DNA of 64,000 nt. Origin: an uncultured Poribacteria bacterium (GTDB lineage: Bacteria; Poribacteria; WGA-4E; WGA-3G). Of the stretch, positions 43,893 through 52,100 are shown one piece after another; the first letter of the stretch is position 1, and every line of letters starts with the position of its first letter. Both the position numbers and the translations under genes were made by a program. The notes under the pieces were generated by a model. That model did no database searches, had not been told where the DNA came from, and worked only from the letters and a program-made list of their open reading frames with translations. The DNA lies in the NCBI GenBank assembly GCA_951828385.1, contig OX639973.1, positions 3,587,200 through 3,651,199 of the forward strand, read 5' to 3'.

Positions 43893-44771
43893 ATGTCTAA
43901 AGATCCGGAATTCCATAATGAGATTGATGTCGTAATGCGTGTGATGCGTCATGCGCAAGCGGCTGTCAGATCCAGGTTTGTTCAAGAAGTCGTCCCGAAT
44001 CGCCTGACGATTGTCCAGTTTAACGCCCTACAACACCTTCATTGGTATGGTCGTGATACGGGTATGTCGGTGAGTGAACTCGGTGAGCACTTGGGTCTCG
44101 CCCATAACACAACATCTGGCTTAGTGAGTCGTCTGGAACGACATGGTTGGGTAGTCCGTCGTAAATGTGATAAAGACCGGAGACGCGCTCGGATTCAACT
44201 GACACCGCAGTCTGAAAAACTTTTCCGCAAGGGTGTAGAACACGCGGCAGATTTTTGGCACAGCACTTTTGGGCAGCTATCCACACAAGAACGTGAAAGC
44301 CTGATTGAAAGCCTGAAACGGTTGAAACAGGTGATGGCGAAGCCGGTGTGGCCAAGTTATGCACAGTTACACCCCCGCGATGCGGATCATCTCCAAAAGC
44401 GGTTTGAAACCGACTTGGACGAACTCGCACAGGCAAAACTGAAACTTGTCGGGATGCGTTTGATTCTCGCACAAATCGCAGAAAAGCAGAATGAACATGA
44501 ACTCGCAGCGTACTTGAACCAAGCCGCCTCTGAGGAAATCCGTCATACGAACCAACTGTTGAGTCTACTCGGCCGTGGTGAAAATATGGAGGTGCTGCTC
44601 TCAGCACTCGCCCATGAAGACAATGTAGTCTACGAAGAACTGGTTGCCTTGCTTGAGACCGCGCCACATGCTGAAGAAGACGAAGAATCAACACTTTTAC
44701 AACAGATGGTTCAAGATAGTCAAAGATATAAACGTTGGTTTTGTAGTGTTTATAAACAAACGAATCCCTGA
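43893..44771 (+). CDS. MarR-family regulator fused to ferritin-like domain
   Basis: 292 residues. Residues about 10-150 are a MarR winged helix: LTIVQFNALQHLHW, SVSELGEHLGLAHNTTSGLVSRLERHGWVVRRKCDKDRRRARIQLT. The remainder (about 165-285) is a helical domain with ASEEIRHTNQLL, like the ExxH of rubrerythrin/ferritin-like helices. The first-helix Glu expected in diiron proteins is not evident (LAQAKLKLVGMR), so metal binding is doubtful. A redox- or metal-sensing regulator is inferred. It is followed by a strong hairpin and then an ECF sigma gene. Confidence 0.8.
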   Translation: MSKDPEFHNEIDVVMRVMRHAQAAVRSRFVQEVVPNRLTIVQFNALQHLHWYGRDTGMSVSELGEHLGLAHNTTSGLVSRLERHGWVVRRKCDKDRRRARIQLTPQSEKLFRKGVEHAADFWHSTFGQLSTQERESLIESLKRLKQVMAKPVWPSYAQLHPRDADHLQKRFETDLDELAQAKLKLVGMRLILAQIAEKQNEHELAAYLNQAASEEIRHTNQLLSLLGRGENMEVLLSALAHEDNVVYEELVALLETAPHAEEDEESTLLQQMVQDSQRYKRWFCSVYKQTNP

Positions 44772-44797
44772 CTACTATTTTGTCAATGGCCACCAGA

Positions 44798-44832
44798 GTT
44801 TCTGGTTTTTGGTCTCCAAAAGAGCCAGAAAC
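44798..44832 (+). terminator. Long hairpin after the MarR gene
   Basis: GTTTCTGG-TTTTTGG-TCT-CCAAAA-GAG-CCAGAAAC: two stacked stems of 8 and 6 bp, 26 bases after the MarR stop. Probably a terminator separating it from the ECF sigma gene. Confidence 0.6.
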
Positions 44833-44866
44833 CGATTTTCCGGCTGATGACGCTTAAGAGGAGAAC

Positions 44867-45481
44867 ATGCAGTCTCAAAGCCCCGAAAGCCTTCCTCCAG
44901 AGTGTTATAATGATACTGAACTAATTGAGCGATTTCAACAAGGCGATACCGCCGCGTTTGATACGCTCTTTACCCGCTACCAGAAACGCACCTACCGCTT
45001 GGTGCAACGCTTTATTTCAAACCGAGAAGATGCCTTGGACCTCACGCAAGACGCATTCATACGCGCCTACCAAGGCTTAGGTGATTTTAAGAGCCAGTGC
45101 CAGTTTTACAGCTGGCTTTATCGAATCACAGTCAATCTCTGTATTGATTTCTTAAGGAAAAAAGCGAGATCAGAAGTGCTGCTGTATGATTCCGATGAAT
45201 CGGGAGAATTGCCGATGGCAAACATCCCCGATCCGCGTTCAGAGTCGCCAGCAAAAGCGGTTGAGAATAAAGAGTTGAGAACCTACATTCGGAAAGCAGT
45301 CCGCCGACTCCCACCAAAGCAACGGCAAATCTTCATTTTGCGACACTGGGATGGACTCTCGCTTAAAGATATTGCGGCGACCGTGGGTAGATCCGATGGC
45401 ACAGTCAAGGCACACCTGCTTCACGCGCATCGTAACCTCCGCAAACATCTACGTCCGTACCTACAAGAAGAAGATTCCTAA
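44867..45481 (+). CDS. RpoE-like ECF sigma factor
   Basis: 204 residues. Region 2: DTELIERFQQGDTAAFDTLFTRYQKRTYRLVQRFISNREDALDLTQDAFIRAYQGL. Region 4: AVRRLPPKQRQIFILRHWDGLSLKDIAATVGRSDGTVKAHLLHAHRNLRKHL. These are standard ECF features. No anti-sigma factor gene follows; the next gene is ftsY on the other strand, separated by a bidirectional terminator. GAGGAG precedes the ATG. It is unlike the ECF at 21991, which has a divergent linker. Confidence 0.95.
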   Translation: MQSQSPESLPPECYNDTELIERFQQGDTAAFDTLFTRYQKRTYRLVQRFISNREDALDLTQDAFIRAYQGLGDFKSQCQFYSWLYRITVNLCIDFLRKKARSEVLLYDSDESGELPMANIPDPRSESPAKAVENKELRTYIRKAVRRLPPKQRQIFILRHWDGLSLKDIAATVGRSDGTVKAHLLHAHRNLRKHLRPYLQEEDS

Positions 45482-45489
45482 AAGTTTCT

Positions 45490-45516
45490 GTATGCGCGCT
45501 GGATAAGCGCGCATAC
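45490..45516. terminator. Bidirectional terminator hairpin
   Basis: GTATGCGCGCT-GGATA-AGCGCGCATAC, an 11-bp perfect stem between the convergent ECF sigma and ftsY genes. Confidence 0.8.
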
Positions 45517-45575
45517 TCCCGCCGTGTAGGTAGGCATGAAAATCCCGCGCCCAGATAAAAGAACAAGGCTGTGGA

Positions 45576-46571
45576 CTATGCGTCCGTGGTTTCCTCTGCG
45601 GCAAAGAGCGCTTCAACGAAATCCGTGCCTGCGAAATCCCTTAAATCGTCAAGTTTCTCACCGATCCCAATGAGTTTGACGGGCGCGCCAATCTCCGCAT
45701 TCACGGCAATCACGATCCCGCCTTTTGCTGTCCCGTCGAGTTTCGTAACAGCGACACCGGTAATCGGCACAGCGTCGTTGAAAATCTTCGCCTGCATCAA
45801 ACCGTTCTGACCCACTGTCCCATCCACGACAAGTAGCACCTCATGCGGCGCGCCGTCATGTGCCCGTCCCATCACACGTCCAATCTTCGCAAGCTCATCC
45901 ATTAGCGGTTTTTTGGTATGCAGCCGCCCGGCGGTATCCACAATTAGCACATCTGCCTCGCGATGCTTCGCTGCGTGAATTGCATCAAAAACGACAGCGG
46001 CAGGTTCAGCATTCTCGCCACCCCGAATGAGTTCAGCACCTGCACGCTCACACCAGATCGCGAGTTGATCTTCTGCCGCTGCGCGAAACGTATCGCCTGC
46101 AGCGACAAGCACGCGTTGCCCGTCCGTGATAAAACGACTCGCAAGTTTACCAATAGTCGTCGTTTTTCCCGCGCCATTTACACCAAGCACTAAAATAGTA
46201 TACGGTTTTTCATCTTTAACATGCAGCGGCATATCCTCGCCAAGCAGCTTCAGAACTTCCGATTTTATAACCGATTCCAACTCCGAAGAATCGCTCAATC
46301 CTTCCGCCTTTACCCTCTCTCTCACGTTATCCATTAATGTTAATGTCGTATCAACACCTACATCTGCTTGGATCAAAATTTCTTCAATTTCCTCCATCAG
46401 ATCCTCGTCAATCCTTCTCCCCATCCGCAGGAGTCCTGATAATTGCGACATCAGCTGGGTGCGCGTTTTCGCCAAACCGGACTTGAGTCGATTAAACCAG
46501 TTCTCCTGCTTACCTCCAGCATCGGATTCTTCGCGGCTTTTATCACTACCTTTAAATAAATTTCTGAGCAT
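45576..46571 (-). CDS. ftsY: FtsY, signal recognition particle receptor
   Basis: 331 residues. The N-domain has LMSQLSGLLRMGRRIDEDLMEEIEEILIQADVG. The G-domain has GVNGAGKTTTIGKLA (about 129), DTAGRLHTKKPLMDEL (about 211) and TKLDGTAKGG (about 279). It docks the signal recognition particle and ribosome at the membrane. The start at 46571 follows AAAGGGGAG; the frame to 46619 lacks a site. The acidic A-domain is very short (ESDAGGKQEN). Confidence 0.97.
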   Translation of the reverse strand: MLRNLFKGSDKSREESDAGGKQENWFNRLKSGLAKTRTQLMSQLSGLLRMGRRIDEDLMEEIEEILIQADVGVDTTLTLMDNVRERVKAEGLSDSSELESVIKSEVLKLLGEDMPLHVKDEKPYTILVLGVNGAGKTTTIGKLASRFITDGQRVLVAAGDTFRAAAEDQLAIWCERAGAELIRGGENAEPAAVVFDAIHAAKHREADVLIVDTAGRLHTKKPLMDELAKIGRVMGRAHDGAPHEVLLVVDGTVGQNGLMQAKIFNDAVPITGVAVTKLDGTAKGGIVIAVNAEIGAPVKLIGIGEKLDDLRDFAGTDFVEALFAAEETTDA

Positions 46572-46754
46572 TATCTCCCCTTTTTTGTATTGAGTTGTAT
46601 TAGTGGTCTTCAGTAGCAACAGCGTCTGAATTTTCTACACCCATATAATACTGTAACAGCAGGCAGAAAGGCAAACGAAAATTAGTTGTCAGTAAACCCA
46701 AATTCCCATCAGGTTGTTTTTTGATGTAAAAGAATAGAAATCGTAAAAATTACC

Positions 46755-46783
46755 TTGATATGTTCGCTATTTTGCCTTATACT
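46755..46783 (+). promoter_or_regulatory. Sigma-70-type promoter for the P460-type haem lipoprotein
   Basis: TTGATA, 17 bases, TATACT, about 125 bases before the ATG at 46907. The rest of the 335-base divergent gap has a TGGC...GCCA imperfect dyad (46855-46874) and nothing else I recognise. Confidence 0.65.
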
Positions 46784-46906
46784 AAATTGCGGTAAAGAAC
46801 GATTTGTTCTTGTATTACATTCGGATTACTAAAAATATATCCTTGTAGAAATTGGCTTGGCAAACCTCGCCAAAGAAATCACCTACTAAAAATTGAGGGA
46901 TTCATA

Positions 46907-47482
46907 ATGAAAATGCAAACACGAAATCTGCTATCCAGCCTAACATTTATACTGATAGCCAGTTTAATTTTCACCGCCTGTGCCGAAAAACAGTTGGAAG
47001 AACTCATTGAGCAGCAGGACGAAGAAAAAACTGAGACTGCCGAAGAACCTATCCAACCTGAAGAACCGGTAGCAGCCCTTCCCGGTTTACCTGACGATGT
47101 AGCCGGCTATACACAGTGGCTCAAATTAAACGCTGACCCCATACCACCCGCCCCTGGGGGCGATCCACACAACGGCACAAAAAACGTTTATGTTAACAAA
47201 ACACGGGAAGACATCGCCCCAAATGGCGAACAGCAGTTCCCATACCCAGATGGCAGTATCGTTGTAAAGGAAGCAAACCGTCCCGGTAAGGATTATGTCG
47301 GACTTATCGCGATTATGCGTAAGAAAGCAGGCGTAGACCCTGATCACAACGATTGGGAATTTATCGAGTACGTCCGAAACGCGGCAGATGCTGAGTTCCG
47401 TGTCATCGCCAAAGACGGTACGTGTTGGGGATGCCACGCCCGAGTTGAAGACATCGATTATGTTTTTACAGAACTTGATTAG
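46907..47482 (+). CDS. Cytochrome P460-like haem lipoprotein
   Basis: 191 residues. The signal peptide ends LIFTAC, a lipobox (Cys about 25), followed by an acidic Glu-rich linker. The domain YTQWLKLNADPIPP...HNGTKNVYVNKT...FPYPDGSIVVKEANRPGKDYVGLIAIMRKKAGVDPDHNDWEFIEY ends with TCWGCHARVEDIDYVFTEL. It carries a single CxxCH haem site and matches the cytochrome P460 pattern. It may oxidise small molecules or carry electrons. The gene downstream encodes a protein with two more CxxCH motifs and a barrel. Confidence 0.85.
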   Translation: MKMQTRNLLSSLTFILIASLIFTACAEKQLEELIEQQDEEKTETAEEPIQPEEPVAALPGLPDDVAGYTQWLKLNADPIPPAPGGDPHNGTKNVYVNKTREDIAPNGEQQFPYPDGSIVVKEANRPGKDYVGLIAIMRKKAGVDPDHNDWEFIEYVRNAADAEFRVIAKDGTCWGCHARVEDIDYVFTELD

Positions 47483-47506
47483 TACGCATGCTGGCGGGGT
47501 TCTTAG

Positions 47507-47535
47507 GGGAAACACCCAAGCAAAAACACCTCGCC
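47507..47535. repeat. TTTCTGCG-type repeat, inverted copy 3
   Basis: The reverse complement of the GGTGTTTTTGCTTGGGTGTTTC unit, lying between the P460-type haem gene and the haem-barrel gene. Confidence 0.6.
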
Positions 47536-47576
47536 AGCAGCATCTCCGGTTATACGACAAAAACAAGGAGAATCCT

Positions 47577-48812
47577 TTGAACACACATTATAATAACTGT
47601 GTGCGGTGCTTTAGCCACACCCCGTCACGATTAAAACACTTGGATAGGTCCGGTGTTGCGCTATCGTTCCTACGGTTCGCATTCATAGCGTGTATCGCGC
47701 TCAGTCTTTTTTTGCCCACTGATACAGAGGCGCGGCCTGAGTTCGCAACCGAACTTGAAAAAGAGTGTAGTTTTTGCCATCTCGATCCAGCAGGCGGTGG
47801 TCCCCGAAATCGCATCGGTGAAATTTTTGAAGAGAACTATTTTGAATTTCCCGAAGATTTCGACATGGAAGCCGTGACGGAAGAAGCGAAGGAGGTAGTC
47901 AAACAACTCACAACATCGCTTGACTTCCAGACTGCATTCATCAAAACAACACATGTTGACGAAGAGCAAAATGCTATAGCCAGCTGTAATTCATGCCACT
48001 CCTCAATTGACAGATTTCTGCTGATGCAAGCAGAAGTAACATTCAATGCGCAAGCCTCAGAACACATCAGACTTACGCTTTCTAATAATGCAGGCACAAC
48101 GATGAATGCGTTCGCAACGGTAGATGCTATCCCAAAACACCTCTATGTCAAAGTTGGGCAATTCCGTCTCCCGTTCGCTATCAAACAGAAAGATCACAAC
48201 ATACTTGTCCGGGAAGGTTACGGCCTCGGTTCTAACAAACGGGATGTCGGGGTTGAACTTGGTGGCAGTACGGGTAAAGTTTTTTACACTGCGGCCTTTT
48301 TTAACGCCAATAACGCTGCAGCAAAAGGCGGTCTCGGCACAGTTGGTGCGCAACTCGGACCGGTTCGAGCCGGTATTTCTGGTATACTCGAAAACCCCGG
48401 CGAAGACTGGGAACGCCTTATCGGTGCCTTTCTCACTGCATCCTACGCCGGTCTGAGTGTAGAAGGAGAATTCAATTTTGGAAACAGTGGAGAAGTCGCC
48501 TCTTTCGCATCGGATGACATCAACTCAAAGGGATACTATGTCGGTGCAAAATATCGCGTCCTGCCCCAGCTCACTGTTGCAGGCAAATACGGATTGTTCG
48601 ATCCAGATAGAACAGTTAAGGGGGACGCAAGCCAGCGGGTGACACTCAGTGCCCAATACAATTTCATGGAAAACGGGGCAATCTCGCTGTTTTACTGGGC
48701 AAACCTCCCTAATGCTGACCGCGGCAAAGATGATACCATCCAAGACAAAGGCACATTACGTCAACTCCAAGGCACAGACCAAATTATTTTGATGTCACGG
48801 TTCTGGTTCTGA
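47577..48812 (+). CDS. Outer-membrane beta-barrel protein with two N-terminal haem c motifs
   Basis: 411 residues. The TTG start at 47577 follows AAGGAG; the longer frame overlaps the previous gene and lacks a site. Signal peptide ends TEA-RP (about 52). Two haem c motifs follow: CSFCH (about 64) and CNSCH (about 141). From about 165 the chain is made of alternating beta-strands with GVELGGSTGKVFYTAAFF, VGAQLGPVRAGISGI, GYYVGAKYRVLPQLTVAGKYG and GAISLFYWANL. It ends in MSRFWF, with the C-terminal Phe typical of outer-membrane barrels. A porin-like transport of electrons through the outer membrane is inferred. Confidence 0.82.
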   Translation: MNTHYNNCVRCFSHTPSRLKHLDRSGVALSFLRFAFIACIALSLFLPTDTEARPEFATELEKECSFCHLDPAGGGPRNRIGEIFEENYFEFPEDFDMEAVTEEAKEVVKQLTTSLDFQTAFIKTTHVDEEQNAIASCNSCHSSIDRFLLMQAEVTFNAQASEHIRLTLSNNAGTTMNAFATVDAIPKHLYVKVGQFRLPFAIKQKDHNILVREGYGLGSNKRDVGVELGGSTGKVFYTAAFFNANNAAAKGGLGTVGAQLGPVRAGISGILENPGEDWERLIGAFLTASYAGLSVEGEFNFGNSGEVASFASDDINSKGYYVGAKYRVLPQLTVAGKYGLFDPDRTVKGDASQRVTLSAQYNFMENGAISLFYWANLPNADRGKDDTIQDKGTLRQLQGTDQIILMSRFWF

Positions 48813-48869
48813 AGATTGTTCACTATAGAACACAATTTGATTTGCGACTGCATCAAAATACTTACCTTT

Positions 48870-48895
48870 AGGGACGGATACAGATATCCGTCCCT
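48870..48895. terminator. Perfect 11-bp hairpin
   Basis: AGGGACGGATA-CAGA-TATCCGTCCCT, 57 bases after the haem-barrel stop. Likely terminator. It is the first of several elements in the 344-base gap before the alpha-2-macroglobulin gene. Confidence 0.75.
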
Positions 48896-48916
48896 ATGTG
48901 TTTATATTTACACATA
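48895..48916 (+). promoter_or_regulatory. Putative activator-binding dyad upstream of the -24/-12 promoter
   Basis: TATGTGT-N8-ACACATA, a 7-bp dyad 103 bases before the promoter at 49019. The distance is typical for an upstream activating sequence of a sigma-54 activator. It does not share the sequence of the three sites at 62203-62261. Confidence 0.4.
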
Positions 48917-49018
48917 ACGCCACCTAAAGACACTTTTCTAATCTTTTTCTAACAAGTTTGAACCCCGCCTAAACCTGACTATCCTTTCTTAAACGCTTCG
49001 TACAAAGCTCCCAAAACT

Positions 49019-49035
49019 TTGGCATGAAAATTGCT
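49019..49035 (+). promoter_or_regulatory. Sigma-54 (-24/-12) promoter for the alpha-2-macroglobulin/PBP1C operon
   Basis: TTGGCATGAAAATTGCT matches the consensus TTGGCAYG-N4-TTGCW, with GG and GC exactly 10 bases apart. The start of transcription would lie about 110 bases before the ATG at 49157. A leader hairpin (GTTATAAGT at 49085-49093 pairing with ACTTATAAC at 49117-49125) follows. Confidence 0.75.
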
Positions 49036-49156
49036 TAAGCTATCCAGTATCTTTTTGCTACTATATTCGTTAAAAAGGTTCTAAGTTATAAGTAAAGAGG
49101 TTTCATTTCACTCTTAACTTATAACCAACACCTCTAAAATAAAGGAGGCACTTCTC

Positions 49157-52100
49157 ATGGTGTTTTCCAAACTTTCCAAAAATCTTTCGGTGGAACCTGA
49201 GAACCGAAATTTGTTATTAAAAAGCTTAATCGGGGTCATAGGATTGATGACGCTACTCCTCGGTGCCTGCCTTTTCTATATTGTGCGGGGAAATGTGGGT
49301 GCCAAGACGCGGTACAGTGTTAACACCTTCGCCCCCCAAGGAGAAGTCCCGCAGTGGACTGATTTTTCGATTACTTTTTCGGAGGGAATCGTTGATAAAT
49401 CGCGCGTCGGGACAGAAGTCCCCGTGGAAGCCCTTCGGTTCACACCCGCCGTTCAAGGCACTGCGCGCTGGGTAGCACCCGATAGAATAGGTTTCTTTTT
49501 AGACGCACCTTTAGCACCCGCCGCACAATACACTGTCAAACTCACATCCGAAATCAATCCATCTGAAGTATTCCAACTTACCGGGCAAAAAGAGTTTGAA
49601 TTCGCCACAGAACCCTTCGCAGTCCAGCAGACACGCATGGAATTTAACACTGACGAGTCACGTGAACACGCAATAGGTGTCGGCACAATCACATTTAATT
49701 ATCCAGTAACGACCGCCGATTTAAAGGCGCATCTCTCTATTGAATTAGATGATGGCACAGAAATTCCGTATCAGATTCAAACCAACACCGTGACAGCGCG
49801 GACAATAACATTCGAGACGAAACGGATAAAACGCAGCGACGTAAACCAAGAAATAAAAGTCAAAATTGAAAAGGGATTTAAATGTACAGGAGGGGAAATC
49901 GGTCTGGAAAAAGCAAATGTTACACCGGTAATACTGCGCGGTAGAGGCACCCTCGGTGTAACATATTCAGACGTTCGGGAAAGTGACGGGACCCCTTATA
50001 TTTCAGTCAGTTTTAACGCGCCAATACTCAGCGATACGGTTGAACCTTATCTTGAAGTTACACCCGCAGTCGACTATCAAGTGACATCCAATTATCGGAA
50101 CATTAGAATCCACGGTAATTTTAAGCGGCGTACCACTTACACACTGAAGATTCGGCGCGGTTTGACAGCACGAGACGATGCGGTTTTAAAAGGGGACTAT
50201 CTGACGCGGTTCAAAATTCCAGACATTCGACCGCAGCTGCGGTTCCTTGGCGACGGCTTCTTTCTCGCGAGAAAAGGACACCTAAACCTTGGACTCACAA
50301 CGATTAACGTTAAACGTGTAAAACTCAATATTGAGAAAGTTTTTGCGAACAATCTCATCTATGTATCAAGATTAGACAGATGGAGCCGATGGAGTCGGAA
50401 TTTAGGCAAACCTGTTCATTCGGAAGTGCTTGATATACCACCTCAATTGAACGAAGAGGTAACGACACCCATCTCCTTAGAGGACTATCTCGCGGATGAA
50501 CATGTCGGTATCTTCAAGGTTGTGGCGCAAAACGCTGATAAGCAGTGGGACAGCGCGCATCAATGGGTGCTCATCACAGATTTGGGGATCAGTGCGAAAC
50601 GCGCCGGAGATAATTTATACGTTTGGGTGAAATCCATTGCTACTGGCGCACCGGTGCCAGCAGCGCGGGTCCAACTCATCAGTAACAACAACCAGACGCT
50701 GCTCAACGGTACAACGAACTGGGCAGGATTTGTGGAGTTCACCGAGGTCGCAGAGAAGACAGAAGACTTCATACCGTTTATGATTACCGTTGCGAAACGT
50801 GACGATCTCGCCTTTATTCAATTAGACAGGCATGAAATTGCAACAGCAGACTTTGACATCGCAGGCCCTGCCTATTTGCAAAAAGGCTATGAAGCATTTC
50901 TTTATACAAGCAGGGGCGTTTATCGCCCCGGTGAAACTGTTCAACTCGCTGGCGTTGTCCGAGGACCGAAGCAAGCGACACCTGAACCGCTCCCCACCCG
51001 CATCAAAATCCTCTCACCGGATGGCAGAATCATGCGAGAATTAAGGCAGCAGACTAACAAAAGTGGCGCCTATGAGGTGAAAATTCCGATTCCTGACTAC
51101 GCGCTAACAGGCAACTATATCGCTAAGATGCAAATCGCTGATCGAGTCGTTGGCAGCACGCAATTTCAGGTCGAGGAATTCATGCCAGACCGGATGAAAG
51201 TTGCCATAACCGTTGATAAATCCTCTTATAAACTCGGAGACGAACTCAGCATTGAAGTCAACGCTATGAATCTGTTCGGACCCCCAGCCGTCGGACGGAA
51301 AACTCAGGCTTCATGCCAACTGCAAGCAGTTCCGTTTGTCGTTTCTGATGACGCTTTACCCCCAGGGACAGATGTCGAAAAGTGGCGTTCCTTCGTTTTC
51401 GGAAACACCAGACAATTTGAAAGTCAACGGATTGAATTAGGAGAAGCCAAAACCGATGCAGACGGTAAAGCACGTTACCAATTCACTGTTCCCGCAACAT
51501 TGAAAGCCCCCTCTTTACTCAACGGTATTCTAACAGCAACTGTCAGTGAGGTCGGCGGCAGAGCTGTCACTGCTTCACACCGAGTTGTTATCCATCCGTA
51601 CTCGCACTACGTCGGGGTTCGGCGGGCAACTACTGGAGAGGTCAAAATCAACCAACCGCTTCGCTTCGATTACGTAGCTGTTGACGATACAATGGCAGTT
51701 ACACCCGGTAGAGCCTTAAAACTAAGCCTCCACAAAGTCCATTGGAACACGATCCTTCGGCAAAACGCGGCAGGACGTTACGCGTACGTTTCTGAACCGC
51801 AGATGACAGAGGTGAAAACATACACACTCACTTCGGCGGAAACAGCACAAACAGCGACATTCACCCCTACAAGCCATGGTGAATACCGTGTTCGCCTCGA
51901 GGACATCGAATCAACGGCAACAGCGGAAATAGGATTCTACGCGAGTGGTTGGAGAAACACCCCGGTCTCTATGGAACATCCCACCCGATTGGATTTGGTG
52001 CTTGACAAGCCTGCCTATCGTCCGGGACAGACAGCAAAACTGAATATCAAGGCACCCTTCCCGGGTACACTCCTGCTCACGGTCGAACGAGAACGGGTAC

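Noticed and set aside
44020-44793. Minus-strand frame antisense to the MarR gene
   Set aside because: Shadow of the strong MarR coding frame; no protein-family character.
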